The notes under the pieces were generated by a model, which was not told the DNA's origin, did no database searches, and saw only the letters and a list, made by a program, of their open reading frames with translations. Position numbers and translations under genes: made by a program. Positions 9,276 to 17,916 of a DNA stretch of 64,000 nt are shown one piece after another. Origin of the DNA: an uncultured Oscillospiraceae bacterium (GTDB lineage Bacteria; Bacillota; Clostridia; Oscillospirales; Oscillospiraceae); contig CAPGBJ010000090.1 of NCBI GenBank assembly GCA_948616425.1, positions 29,836 through 93,835 on the forward strand. The letters are read 5' to 3'. Within the stretch, counting starts at the first letter, position 1. Each line of letters starts with the position of its first letter.

Positions 9276-9304
9276 ATTGTATCATAGCCTTGTCCTGATT
9301 TCAA
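9276..9304 (-). promoter_or_regulatory. Sigma-A-type promoter of the SWIM/HEAT/MoxR operon
   Basis: On the minus strand TTGAAA (9304-9299) and TACAAT (9281-9276) are separated by exactly 17 bases, and transcription would start about 60 bases before the SWIM gene ATG. No other comparable promoter is visible inside the seven-gene set, which supports a single operon. Confidence 0.7.
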
Positions 9305-9368
9305 TTCTTGAGGGGCGGTACCCATGAAAATATGTAGAACGGTCCCCTGTCAGTCAATAACAGACAAA

Positions 9369-9396
9369 CCGGAGCACAGCATGTGCTGCGCTCCGG
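9369..9396 (-). terminator. Rho-independent terminator after the glycosyltransferase gene
   Basis: CCGGAGCACAGCA and TGCTGCGCTCCGG form a 13-base-pair stem with one mismatch and a very short loop, followed on the minus strand by a T-rich stretch (TTTGTCTGTTATT). It starts eight bases past the glycosyltransferase stop codon. Confidence 0.75.
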
Positions 9397-9403
9397 CTGA
9401 TAT

Positions 9404-10498
9404 TTATGTCTGAGCAAGGGCCTGCTCCATAACCTCCAGATTGCGCCGCAGCCGCTCGTTGCTGGGCTCCAAAGACAGGGCAAGTTTGACCTCTTCCACC
9501 GCTTCTGGGTAGGAGCCAGTGTAGTAGAAGGCCATTGACCGCAGGTCGTGGGGCAGACTGCCCCAGGCGGCGGCCTCGCAGATATAGCTTCGTGGACGGA
9601 CGGTGATGGCCAGGGCACAGGCAGTGAAGTAGAGCACTCCCTCCCACTCGCCCTGTTCGTAGAGCATAAGGGATAGATCGGTATAGGGTTCCCGCAGATG
9701 GGGGGCCTCGGTGATGGCACGGAGGTACCAATCCCGGGCCAGAGCGGCCTCGCCCTTGTGCCAATAGGATTTGGCAATGTACCGCATGGAGGCCGCCCGC
9801 TCGTCCCGCCAGACAGCGGTAGGCATGGACAGGTGCCCTTTCAAGGTGCGGATACAGTCGTCCCAGCGGCCTCTATACATGTATTCTCGGCCCAAATAAT
9901 GGACATTGCGGTCGTCCTCCGGCGCTTCTTGAACAGACAGCTCCAACAGGGGCAGGTACTGGCTCCGGGATTTGGAGGGGTCGGGGTGATGATCCAGCTG
10001 AACTCCCTCGGCCGTCACCATCGGTCCGGGGTGCCCTGTGCCCGTCCATTTCAGAACCTCGTGGACGGGGTGGACCCACTGGTAGCCGTGGCGGGCGTGT
10101 ATTTTCTCATACCAGAAGACCACGCCCTCTGAGCCGTCCGCATGAAAGGACCAAGTATAACGATAGGACGCCTGCCCGGCGCCTGGGACCCAGGCGCGCT
10201 CCAGCGCGTCCCTCCAGCCGGGGTGAAACACCTCGTCCAAGTCGGTGCAGACACAGATGTCGGTCTCCTCGGGTACCAGCTCTAGAGAACGATTTCGGGC
10301 TGTATCAAAACGCCAGGGGGAGATGGCCTCAACCACGACCTTCGCGCCCCGGGCACGCAGTTTCTCCACTGTCCCGTCTTCAGAGCCGGTGTCCAGCACC
10401 ACCACTTGGTCGGCCTCAGACATGGAATCCATCCAGCGGTCTGCAAACTGTTCCTCATTTTTGCAGATCGCGTAGACACATACTCTGTAATTGCCCAT
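9404..10498 (-). CDS. Family 2 glycosyltransferase with C-terminal TPR repeats
   Basis: A 364-residue cytosolic protein. The N-terminal half is a GT-A fold family 2 glycosyltransferase: a start like VCVYAICKNEEQF, the nucleotide-binding DTGSEDGT near residue 36, and a metal-binding DxD in CTDLDEVF near residue 86. The C-terminal half (about 190-360) contains TPR-like helices such as YIAKSYWHKGEAALARDWYLRAI and AFYYTGSYPEAVEEVKLAL. TPR-containing GT2 enzymes often glycosylate proteins. It lies directly downstream of a collagen-like protein gene whose Gly-X-Thr triplets are plausible acceptors, as collagen-like BclA is glycosylated in Bacillus. The start is an ATG behind AAAGGAGG, after a terminator hairpin, so it may be transcribed by read-through or separately. 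Confidence 0.85.
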   Translation of the reverse strand: MGNYRVCVYAICKNEEQFADRWMDSMSEADQVVVLDTGSEDGTVEKLRARGAKVVVEAISPWRFDTARNRSLELVPEETDICVCTDLDEVFHPGWRDALERAWVPGAGQASYRYTWSFHADGSEGVVFWYEKIHARHGYQWVHPVHEVLKWTGTGHPGPMVTAEGVQLDHHPDPSKSRSQYLPLLELSVQEAPEDDRNVHYLGREYMYRGRWDDCIRTLKGHLSMPTAVWRDERAASMRYIAKSYWHKGEAALARDWYLRAITEAPHLREPYTDLSLMLYEQGEWEGVLYFTACALAITVRPRSYICEAAAWGSLPHDLRSMAFYYTGSYPEAVEEVKLALSLEPSNERLRRNLEVMEQALAQT

Positions 10499-10518
10499 AA
10501 AAGACCTCCTTTAAAAGG

Positions 10519-10549
10519 CCGGCACTCCTAATATAGAGGAGTGCCGGCT
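10519..10549 (-). terminator. Hairpin terminator after the collagen-like gene
   Basis: GCCGGCACTCCT and AGGAGTGCCGGC form a perfect 12-base-pair stem around a seven-base loop. On the minus strand it is followed by CTTTTAAA and then directly by the ribosome binding site of the glycosyltransferase gene, so it could act as a partial terminator between the two genes. Confidence 0.7.
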
Positions 10550-10569
10550 GATTTTGACTGGATCGGGAA

Positions 10570-11787
10570 TCAGGTGGCAATCACGCCGGCAGTTCTCAGA
10601 GAGGCCAGCAGCTCATTGATTTTGTCCACGAGCTCCGGGGTTCCAGCGCCCGGGTCCTCATCCGCCACCGCAGGGCCGGGGGTGATGGCGGGGCCGGCAG
10701 GTCCGGTAGGACCAACAGGGCCGGCAGGGCCCTGCGCGCCCGTTGCGCCGGCGGCACCAGTGGCACCCGTAGCGCCAGCAGGTCCGGCAGGACCGGTAGG
10801 ACCAGCGGGGCCGGCAGGGCCCTGCGCGCCCGTTGCGCCGGCAGCACCAGTAGCGCCAGCAGGTCCGGTAGGACCGGTGGGACCAGCAGGACCCTGCGCA
10901 CCCGTTGCGCCAGTGGCACCCGTAGCGCCAGCAGGTCCGGTGGGACCAGCGGGGCCGGCGGGGCCCTGCGCGCCCGTCGCGCCGGCAGCACCAGTAGCGC
11001 CAGCAGGTCCGGTGGGACCAACAGGGCCGGCAGGGCCCTGCGCGCCCGTCGCGCCAGTGGCGCCAGTAGCACCAGCAGGACCGGTGGGACCAACAGGGCC
11101 GGCAGGCCCCTGCGCGCCCGTCGCGCCGGCGGCACCAGTAGCGCCAGCAGGTCCGGTGGGACCAACAGGGCCGGCGGGACCCTGCGCGCCCGTTGCGCCA
11201 GTGGCACCCGTAGCGCCAGCAGGTCCGGTGGGACCAACAGGGCCGGCGGGACCCTGTGCGCCCGTTGCGCCAGTGGCACCAGTAGCGCCAGCAGGACCGG
11301 TGGGACCAGCGGGGCCAGCAGGGCCCTGCGCGCCCGTTGCGCCAGTGGCACCAGTAGCGCCAGCAGGTCCGGTGGGACCAACAGGGCCGGCAGGCCCCTG
11401 CGCGCCCGTTGCACCGGTAGCGCCCGTCGCGCCGGCAGGGCCAGGAATGCCCTGGGGTCCGGTGGGGCCGGTTGCGCCATTAGGGCCAGGATAACCTTGC
11501 GGCCCAGTCGGTCCGGTCGGTCCGGTTCCAGGGCAGGGCGGGAAGGGACCCGGACCAGGGCCCGGGCAGGGAGGTACCGGGGGCAGGGGGCATCCGCACC
11601 CACTATCACAGCCGCAGCTGCTGTCACAGCCGCAACCGGTATTGCAACCGCAACCGGTGTTACAGCCGCAGCCTGTGTTGCAGCCGCAGCTGGTTCCGCA
11701 CCCGGTTCCGCAGCCGCAGCCAGTCAGGTGGGCGACAACGCCGTCCCGGCTGCTCTGCTCCCAGTCAGAAGCATAGTATCGTCTCAT
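10570..11787 (-). CDS. Cys-rich collagen-like surface/spore protein
   Basis: A 405-residue protein with four parts: a short N-terminus (1-22) without a signal peptide; a 44-residue stretch of GCGCNT-type repeats with 15 cysteines (23-66); a proline-rich hinge with two more cysteines (67-86); and about 280 residues of Gly-X-Y triplets rich in GPT, GPA and GAT (87-366), then a 39-residue helical tail with [17 protein letters not shown]. The triplet region is built from a 24-residue (72-base) repeat. The tail could be a trimerisation element and the cysteines a cross-linking region; both are inferences. Start: ATG at 11787 behind AAAGGAG; an upstream TTG lacks a binding site. The lack of an export signal plus a sigma-K-like promoter suggest a spore-coat or exosporium protein made in the mother cell. 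Confidence 0.85.
   Translation of the reverse strand: MRRYYASDWEQSSRDGVVAHLTGCGCGTGCGTSCGCNTGCGCNTGCGCNTGCGCDSSCGCDSGCGCPLPPVPPCPGPGPGPFPPCPGTGPTGPTGPQGYPGPNGATGPTGPQGIPGPAGATGATGATGAQGPAGPVGPTGPAGATGATGATGAQGPAGPAGPTGPAGATGATGATGAQGPAGPVGPTGPAGATGATGATGAQGPAGPVGPTGPAGATGAAGATGAQGPAGPVGPTGPAGATGATGATGAQGPAGPVGPTGPAGATGAAGATGAQGPAGPAGPTGPAGATGATGATGAQGPAGPTGPTGPAGATGAAGATGAQGPAGPAGPTGPAGPAGATGATGAAGATGAQGPAGPVGPTGPAGPAITPGPAVADEDPGAGTPELVDKINELLASLRTAGVIAT
10700..11450. repeat. 72-base tandem repeats coding for collagen triplets
   Basis: About ten in-frame copies of a 72-base unit encode the 24-residue block with [12 protein letters not shown] followed by [12 protein letters not shown]. Copies differ mainly at third positions and at a few Val/Ala/Thr codons. 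Such repeats change copy number easily, so length will vary between strains and short-read assemblies may collapse it. Confidence 0.9.
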
Positions 11788-11837
11788 AACGCGCTCCTTT
11801 GACTTCAATCAGTGTTAGATGTGGTTGTGCCACATAC

Positions 11838-11864
11838 CATACTATGACTGCCCTCTTCTTTGGT
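11838..11864 (-). promoter_or_regulatory. Candidate sigma-K-like promoter of the collagen-like gene
   Basis: On the minus strand an AC dinucleotide (11864-11863), 16 bases, then CATAGTATG (11846-11838) resembles the mother-cell sigma-K pattern AC-N16-CATANNNTA. It would start transcription about 45 bases before the ATG at 11787. No sigma-A promoter is evident there. This is a weak consensus and needs experimental support. Confidence 0.35.
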
Positions 11865-11874
11865 GCGCCGGGTC

Positions 11875-11903
11875 TTTACAGGTACGAAATTTTTTCCTAT
11901 AAT
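11875..11903 (+). promoter_or_regulatory. Sigma-A-type promoter of the small unknown gene
   Basis: TTTACA (11875-11880), a 17-base spacer and a perfect TATAAT (11898-11903). Transcription would start close to 11910, just ahead of the AAAGGAG ribosome binding site at 11911-11917, which gives a very short leader. Confidence 0.65.
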
Positions 11904-11926
11904 GGAGGACAAAGGAGATGTGTCCA

Positions 11927-12196
11927 TTGAAGAAAATTGAGATTCCTACTATGCTTTTTTGGGAAAATGGAAACAGCTGGTATGGCAGCTCGGGCGGCGG
12001 CCGGTTTTTTATCCGACCGGAGGCGCCAGAGGAGGGCCAGGAGAAGCGGCTTAAGATTCAGTTTTGGCGGGGGCCTCTGGCGATGGAGTTCAGTGAGATT
12101 TTAGCTGAAGCCGCCTTTCCTATTGACGAGGAAGGGTTGCTCCTGGCGGTGGCATGGCTGGAGGAAAGGGCCTTGGAACTGGAGGGGCAGAGCTGA
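11927..12196 (+). CDS. Small protein of unknown function
   Basis: An 89-residue soluble protein that I do not recognise. It has an aromatic, glycine-rich N-terminal segment (FWENGNSWYGSSGGG), a central IQFWRGPLAMEFSE, and an acidic helical C-terminus rich in Glu, Leu and Ala. I prefer the TTG at 11927 because AAAGGAG lies nine bases upstream; the ATG at 11918 abuts the binding site with no spacing. It has its own promoter and stands alone between the divergent collagen-like gene and the solute-binding gene. No signal peptide or membrane segment is visible. Confidence 0.6.
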   Translation: MKKIEIPTMLFWENGNSWYGSSGGGRFFIRPEAPEEGQEKRLKIQFWRGPLAMEFSEILAEAAFPIDEEGLLLAVAWLEERALELEGQS

Positions 12197-12298
12197 CATC
12201 CAGCAGTGAGGGGAATGCTGCCAGCGGGTATTTTTTCCTTGAAGGGATTGCCGATCCTGAAAATTCGATGATATTGACAAAGGAGCGGTGTTGTTGCC

Positions 12299-12327
12299 TT
12301 GAAAAGATAGGCAGTATGTGCTAAGAT
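12299..12327 (+). promoter_or_regulatory. Promoter of the solute-binding protein / kinase operon
   Basis: TTGAAA (12299-12304), 17-base spacer, TAAGAT (12322-12327). It lies about 45 bases before the ATG at 12375 and is the only reasonable promoter in the 178-base gap after the small gene. Confidence 0.5.
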
Positions 12328-12374
12328 TGAAGCAATGGGCATGGCCAAATGAAAATGGAAGGAGCAAATGACCA

Positions 12375-13838
12375 ATGGAAATGACAAGGAGTAGAGTAAA
12401 AAAGCGATATTTCATATGTTTCGCGGCGGTTTTAGTTTTTATTTTGGCGGGATGCGGAAGTAAGAGCCCCTTAGATCCCAAAAATCCAGTATCATTGACT
12501 GTGTGGCATTATTACAACGGTTCCCAGCAGGCTGCGTTCGATTCTCTTGTAGAGGAATTCAACGATACTGTGGGCCGGGAGAAGGGGATTTACGTACAGA
12601 GCTACTCTCAGGGCTCGGTGTCTGACCTGGAGTCGGCGGTGCGGGATGCCATTGACGGCAAGGTGGGGGCGGATGCCATGCCGGATATTTTTTCTTCCTA
12701 TGCGGATACCGCCTATGAGGTGGAACAGGCGGGCGCTTTGGCCAACCTGTCCGACTACCTCAGCCAGGAGGAGTTGAGCAAATATGTGGACTCTTACATT
12801 GAGGAGGGCCGCATTGCTGCTGACGGCACGTTGCGGATTTTTCCCACAGCTAAGTCCACCGAGATTATGATGATCAATCAGACGGACTGGGAGACTTTCG
12901 CTGGGGCGACAGGTGCCTCTTTAGAGGATTTAAAGACCATAGAGGGCGTGGCAGCCACCGCCCAGGCATATTATGAGTGGACGGACGGCCTCACTCCCGA
13001 TGTGCCGGGGGACGGCAAGGCCTTCTATGGACGGGACGCCGTGGCAAACTATTTTATCATTGGTATGCAGCAGCTGGGGGTGGAAATCTTCCAGGTGGAG
13101 AATGGCGAGATGACGCTCAATGTACCCAGAGAGGAGCTGTACCGTCTGTGGGAGAATTACTATGTTCCCACGGTGAAAGGGTATTTTGGCGCCTATGGTT
13201 CCTTCCGCTCTGACGATGTAAAAACGGGGGATATTCTGGCCTATACCGGTTCTACCTCCTCCGCCATGTATTTTCCCGACCAGGTTGAGCTTGACAGCGG
13301 CAGCTATCCCATTGACTATATTGTGATGGCAGCCCCGGTGTTTCAGGGGGGGAGAAACTATGCGGTGCAGCAAGGGGCCGGTATGGTGGTCAGCAAATCG
13401 GATGAGCAGCATGAGTATGCCGCTGTAGAGTTTTTAAAGTGGTTTACCCAGGCGGATAACAACCTGCGGTTTGGGTGTGTATCTGGATATCTGCCGGTGC
13501 TGAAGGAGGCCAACAGCAGCCAGGAACTGGAGCAGGTGATTGCGGACCAGGGACTGTCGGTAGCGCCCAAGACTTATGACTGTCTAAGCACGATATTTAA
13601 TGGGATGGAGGACATGACCCTCTATACCAATAAGAGCTTTAAAAACGGTTCTGCGGCCCGAAAAGTGCTGGAATACAATCTGGCGGACCGGGCAGCGGAG
13701 GACCGGGCCAGCGTAGTTGCCGCACTGGCGCAGGGGAAGAGTTTGGAGGATGCGGCCGCCCCCTATGTGACGGAGGAAGCCTTTGAGGCGTGGTATCAGT
13801 CATTTTGCGATGCGCTGAATCACGCAATCAACAAGTAG
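12375..13838 (+). CDS. Extracellular solute-binding lipoprotein (sugar ABC type)
   Basis: A 487-residue family 1 solute-binding protein. A basic n-region and hydrophobic stretch lead to the lipobox LAGC, with the lipidated cysteine at residue 27. The mature part begins with the typical VSLTVWHYYNGSQQAAFDSLVEEFN block, and later VEFLKWFTQADNN marks the second lobe. Such proteins normally deliver oligosaccharides to an ABC permease, but no permease gene is adjacent. Instead the gene is followed after four bases by a hybrid histidine kinase with a large extracytoplasmic region, so here the protein more likely presents a ligand to the kinase. That role is inferred from gene order. Confidence 0.9.
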   Translation: MEMTRSRVKKRYFICFAAVLVFILAGCGSKSPLDPKNPVSLTVWHYYNGSQQAAFDSLVEEFNDTVGREKGIYVQSYSQGSVSDLESAVRDAIDGKVGADAMPDIFSSYADTAYEVEQAGALANLSDYLSQEELSKYVDSYIEEGRIAADGTLRIFPTAKSTEIMMINQTDWETFAGATGASLEDLKTIEGVAATAQAYYEWTDGLTPDVPGDGKAFYGRDAVANYFIIGMQQLGVEIFQVENGEMTLNVPREELYRLWENYYVPTVKGYFGAYGSFRSDDVKTGDILAYTGSTSSAMYFPDQVELDSGSYPIDYIVMAAPVFQGGRNYAVQQGAGMVVSKSDEQHEYAAVEFLKWFTQADNNLRFGCVSGYLPVLKEANSSQELEQVIADQGLSVAPKTYDCLSTIFNGMEDMTLYTNKSFKNGSAARKVLEYNLADRAAEDRASVVAALAQGKSLEDAAAPYVTEEAFEAWYQSFCDALNHAINK

Positions 13839-13842
13839 TGAT

Positions 13843-16800
13843 ATGATGAAGGACAGTCAAAAACGGAATAAAACTTCCATATTCCGAATTTTTCTATTTC
13901 CGCTGATTGCCATCATGCTGGTGCAGAGTGTGATTACCATCGGCACCCTGGTGGTCAGGCGGACTGCGAAAACTTTGGAGGAGTATTCCGGCGGGATGAT
14001 GAGCCGTCTGGTAGAAAACCGAGGCGTTATTCTCCAGAATGATATGAACCAGCGATGGGCCTCGGTCCACGAGCAAGAGACGCAGATTAATGGGCTGCTT
14101 GAGGAGTACTTACAGGCCAGGGGTGTGAAATTGGCAGACTTTCTCCGCTCAGGGGAAATGAAAAACGGACTGCTGGAGCAGCTGTTTCCAGAGTGTTTGG
14201 ACATTTTGCAAAACAACTCTACCACCGGAGTGTTTTTGATTTTGACGGGGCCAGATGCTCTGGCAGCCGGGGAGTTTGACGGGTTTTTTATCCGGGACTC
14301 TGATCCAAACACAAATCCTGCCAACTATACAGACCTGTTGTTGGAGCGGGGGAGCAAAGAGCTGTCCCGGGCGTGGAATATTCCGCTGGATACCAACTGG
14401 ACTACGCAGTTTCATATGGATGGACAAGGGGTGAGTCCCTCTGACCACTATTTTTATGAACCATGGCGGGCCGGTGTGGAATATCCAGATGCCGACACCT
14501 CCGATCTGGGATACTGGGCGCTGCCTTTTTCGCTGGAAAAGAACAGGACAGATCCCCATGAGATGATCACTTACTCTCTGCCCCTGCGGTATGAGGGGCA
14601 GGTCTATGGGGTCTTGGGCGTAGAGATATCCAGCAGGAGCCTGATGGACTATTTTCCAGTGGCAGAATTGAATGATGCCCAGCAGTCGGGGTATTTGCTG
14701 GCGGTGAAAGGGGAGGAGGACAACTATGCGCCGCTGGTGGGCAAGGGGCTGCTCTACGATCTGGTGCGCGCTGGAGGAAGAGAACTTGCGTTGGAGGAGA
14801 CCGGCTATCAGGGGCTTGCCCGAGTACAAGGTGCCAGTCTGAACGCTCAGGGCGTTTATGCGGTGGTGTGTCCGCTGAGGCTGTATAGCAATCATGTGCC
14901 CTATGAGAATACCGAATGGGCGCTTCTGGGCCTGAATACGGAGATGGACCTGTTCGGCATGAGCCGGCAGCTCTATGTCTGGGTTGTGGCCGCGGTGCTG
15001 ATTGGCCTGGTCTTTGGTGTGCTGGGCATCTACCTCGCGGTGCGGCACCTGACCAGCCCAGTTCAGCGGCTGATGCAGTGTATCAGCGGGGGACAGGCGG
15101 GACTTCAGAACTTCAAACCCTCTAACATTCTGGAAATTGACGCCTTGTATGATGTGATGAAGGACCTGACAGAGCGGCAGAAGGAGGCGGAGAATATCCT
15201 TTTGGAGGAAAAAGAGCGATACAAGGTGGCTTTGGAGTCCTCCAAAGATATCTTTTTCTCCTATGATCTGCAAAGTCAAATGCTGGACATTGTCAACCAC
15301 ACAACGATGAGCGGGCAGTGGAAGTGCCCCAAGACGGACAGCGGCTTTATCAACCCGGAGTATATCTATGAGTCGGACCGGGAAGAGGCGTTGAAGGCGC
15401 TGCAGCAGGATGCCGATAACTTGTATGCGGAGTTCCGCATGCGCTGGCCGGAGGAGCTGGAGTTTCATTGGGTGGCGCTGTCGGGGAAAGCGGTCTATGA
15501 CATGGACGGCCGGCGCTGGAAGCTGGTGGGGAGCATCCGCAGCATTCAGGAGCAGAAGGAGAGAGAGGCCGAGCAGCTCAGGAAAAATACCACAGATGGG
15601 GTCACCGGTCTCTACAGCTTCAGTGCTGGAATGGAGCAGCTAGTGGCATACCGGAGGAGTCAGCCAAAGGGCGCCATGGTCAACCTGTTTTTAGACCAGC
15701 TGAAACAGACCAATGAGAAGAACGGCATTGTGTTTGGAGATATGATTTTGGAGGAGCTGGGGGGCCTTATACAGAAAAATTGCGGTCTGTTGGGGGAGAA
15801 GATGGAATGCCGGACAACGGCTCTGCGTCTGAATCGGGACGAGTTTGTTGTGTGGCTGGAGGGGCGAAACGGTGTCCAGGCAGCGGCATTTGTCCAGGCG
15901 CTGATGGAAGAATTCTCAGCCTGCTTTCCAGAGGAGACCTTTGCGGTCCGGCTGTGCGCCGGTCTGGCCCTGGGTGAGCGTACACACGGCACCGAGCAGC
16001 TGATCCGAATGGCAAAACTGGGGCGGGGACTTGTGCGGCCGAGTGCCGGACAGCGGTACTGCTTCTATGAGGAAGGGGCAGAGAAGAAGCACGGTCCATT
16101 GCCCGCATTGCAGGAGCATGAGAGCAACAGTTTGGGCTATGGTGAGGACGTGAGTTTGGTGTCCGTAGCTCTGAATCTCTTTGGCAAAGGGACGGATTTT
16201 CACGCGCAGATGGTGCTGATGCTCCATAAAATTGGGAGATTTTATCAGGCGGAGGGTGTTCTGGTATCTCAGCTGCGGTCGGACTTTAACTCCAACTATC
16301 TCAATTATCAGTGGCACCAGAATGGTCAAGATGTTACAGAGTGTGTCAAAAAGTATAGAGAAGAGGAGAAAACAGACTTTTTTAGCTGGCTGGGTCAGGA
16401 GGAGGTACGTTACTTCTCAGAGGAGGACAGCCGGCAGGAGGTGCTCCAGTGCTTTTTGAGTGTGGAACCGGGACAGAGCGGCGTGCTGCTGCCCCTGTAT
16501 GACAGCGGAAGCTATATTGGCAATGTCTGTATCCTTGGCATCTCTTGCTCGCGTTTGGACGACCCGGACGAGTATCAGAACCTGGCGGAACTGGGCCAGG
16601 TGATTCAAAGTCAATTGAACCAGCAGCAGCATGACATTGCCAGCAAAGCCAAGTCCGAGTTCCTCTCCCGCATGAGTCACGAGATCCGAACGCCTATGAA
16701 CGGCATCATTGGCATGTCAGCCATTGCCCTGCAGCAGAACCAGAGCCAGGAGCGGATGATTGACTGCTTGCAGAAGATACAGTCTTCCTCTGGCTACCTG

Positions 16801-17781
16801 CTGGGATTGATCAACGACATTTTGGATATGTCTAAGATTGAAAGCGGAAAGATGAAGCTGGAACCCCTGGATTTCAATATGCGTGAAATGGTTGACACCA
16901 TCCAGGAGCTGGTTGCCTCTCAGGCTGCGGCGAAACATATTGTTCTGCTTCAGGACATTAAGTTGACGCACAGCTGGTTTCTGGCGGACAGAATGCGGAT
17001 CAGTCAAGTACTGATTAATCTGCTGGGCAACGCGGTGAAATTCACTCCGGAGAAGGGGCGGATTACTCTGTCCGTACATGAGACGGACACAGCGGGAAAA
17101 GAGGCGCTGGTCTACTTTGCGGTGAGCGACACCGGGATCGGCATCCCTGAAGAGGAGCAGGAGCGGGTGTTTCGCTCCTTTGAGCAGGCGTCGGGGGCGA
17201 ACCCGGCTAAACAGCAGGGGACAGGGCTGGGTCTGTCTATCAGCAGCCGTCTGGTGCAGATGATGGGAAGCAACATTCAGCTGGACAGCGCGCCTGGGAG
17301 AGGCAGTACATTCAGTTTTTCCGTTCTGCTGCCCCTAGGAGAGCATGTGGAGAGCGGGGCAGAGAAAGAGAAGATCTCGTTTGAAGGGTGCAGTATCCTG
17401 GTGGTAGAGGATAATGAACTGAATTCTGAAATTGCCCAATGTCTGTTGGAGGAGCGGGGATTCCAGGTGGAGTGCGTCTACGACGGTGCGCAGGCGGTGG
17501 AGCGTATCCGTACCACACAGCCCGGGACTTACGATGTAATTTTGATGGATATTATGATGCCAGTGATGGACGGCCTGGAGGCCACCCGTGCCATTCGAAG
17601 CATGGAGCGGGCGGACTGCCATACCATCCCCATTATTGCGATGTCGGCAAACGCCTTTGACGACGATTTGAAGAAATCAGTAGAGTGCGGCATGAATGGC
17701 CATCTGTCCAAACCGGTGGATGTGGATAAGCTATACCAGACGCTGAATGAAGTAATTCAGCAAGGCTGTATTCCAAATTGA
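13843..17781 (+). CDS. Hybrid histidine kinase / response regulator
   Basis: A 1312-residue membrane sensor. Order of parts: TM1 (about 15-37), an extracytoplasmic region of about 340 residues like a double-Cache domain, TM2 (about 378-400), HAMP, a PAS-like domain (about 465-570), a GGDEF-like domain with the active-site signature changed to LNRDEF (near 666), a GAF-like region (about 770-915), HisKA with the phosphorylated His near 946 in SHEIRTPMNG, an HATPase with DTGIGIP and GTGLGL, and a C-terminal receiver with phosphoacceptor Asp near 1236 in LMDIMMPVMDG. The GGDEF-like domain has lost the Gly-Gly needed for cyclase activity. No separate output regulator is adjacent. It is co-transcribed with the upstream solute-binding protein. 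Confidence 0.9.
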   Translation: MMKDSQKRNKTSIFRIFLFPLIAIMLVQSVITIGTLVVRRTAKTLEEYSGGMMSRLVENRGVILQNDMNQRWASVHEQETQINGLLEEYLQARGVKLADFLRSGEMKNGLLEQLFPECLDILQNNSTTGVFLILTGPDALAAGEFDGFFIRDSDPNTNPANYTDLLLERGSKELSRAWNIPLDTNWTTQFHMDGQGVSPSDHYFYEPWRAGVEYPDADTSDLGYWALPFSLEKNRTDPHEMITYSLPLRYEGQVYGVLGVEISSRSLMDYFPVAELNDAQQSGYLLAVKGEEDNYAPLVGKGLLYDLVRAGGRELALEETGYQGLARVQGASLNAQGVYAVVCPLRLYSNHVPYENTEWALLGLNTEMDLFGMSRQLYVWVVAAVLIGLVFGVLGIYLAVRHLTSPVQRLMQCISGGQAGLQNFKPSNILEIDALYDVMKDLTERQKEAENILLEEKERYKVALESSKDIFFSYDLQSQMLDIVNHTTMSGQWKCPKTDSGFINPEYIYESDREEALKALQQDADNLYAEFRMRWPEELEFHWVALSGKAVYDMDGRRWKLVGSIRSIQEQKEREAEQLRKNTTDGVTGLYSFSAGMEQLVAYRRSQPKGAMVNLFLDQLKQTNEKNGIVFGDMILEELGGLIQKNCGLLGEKMECRTTALRLNRDEFVVWLEGRNGVQAAAFVQALMEEFSACFPEETFAVRLCAGLALGERTHGTEQLIRMAKLGRGLVRPSAGQRYCFYEEGAEKKHGPLPALQEHESNSLGYGEDVSLVSVALNLFGKGTDFHAQMVLMLHKIGRFYQAEGVLVSQLRSDFNSNYLNYQWHQNGQDVTECVKKYREEEKTDFFSWLGQEEVRYFSEEDSRQEVLQCFLSVEPGQSGVLLPLYDSGSYIGNVCILGISCSRLDDPDEYQNLAELGQVIQSQLNQQQHDIASKAKSEFLSRMSHEIRTPMNGIIGMSAIALQQNQSQERMIDCLQKIQSSSGYLLGLINDILDMSKIESGKMKLEPLDFNMREMVDTIQELVASQAAAKHIVLLQDIKLTHSWFLADRMRISQVLINLLGNAVKFTPEKGRITLSVHETDTAGKEALVYFAVSDTGIGIPEEEQERVFRSFEQASGANPAKQQGTGLGLSISSRLVQMMGSNIQLDSAPGRGSTFSFSVLLPLGEHVESGAEKEKISFEGCSILVVEDNELNSEIAQCLLEERGFQVECVYDGAQAVERIRTTQPGTYDVILMDIMMPVMDGLEATRAIRSMERADCHTIPIIAMSANAFDDDLKKSVECGMNGHLSKPVDVDKLYQTLNEVIQQGCIPN

Positions 17782-17835
17782 TGTATCCATCACCGTGAAG
17801 GACGTGCAGGGATAGGAGGTAGGAGAAAACAGTCG

Positions 17836-17865
17836 TTGACAAGGGAACTTTCCAGCCTATATAAT
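17836..17865 (+). promoter_or_regulatory. Promoter of the chemoreceptor gene
   Basis: Consensus TTGACA (17836-17841) and TATAAT (17860-17865) with an 18-base spacer, about 45 bases before the receptor ATG. It is a housekeeping-type promoter, not the sigma-28 type often found at chemotaxis genes. Confidence 0.75.
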
Positions 17866-17916
17866 AGAAATTGACCAAAAGCGCAGTTCAGTGATTAAAA
17901 ATTGAGGTGCAGTAAC

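Noticed and set aside
10541..11494. Plus-strand frame rich in GPAGPVAPVAP opposite the collagen-like gene
   Set aside because: It is the reverse complement of the triplet repeats; it lacks a binding site and the strict Gly-X-Y pattern is on the minus strand.
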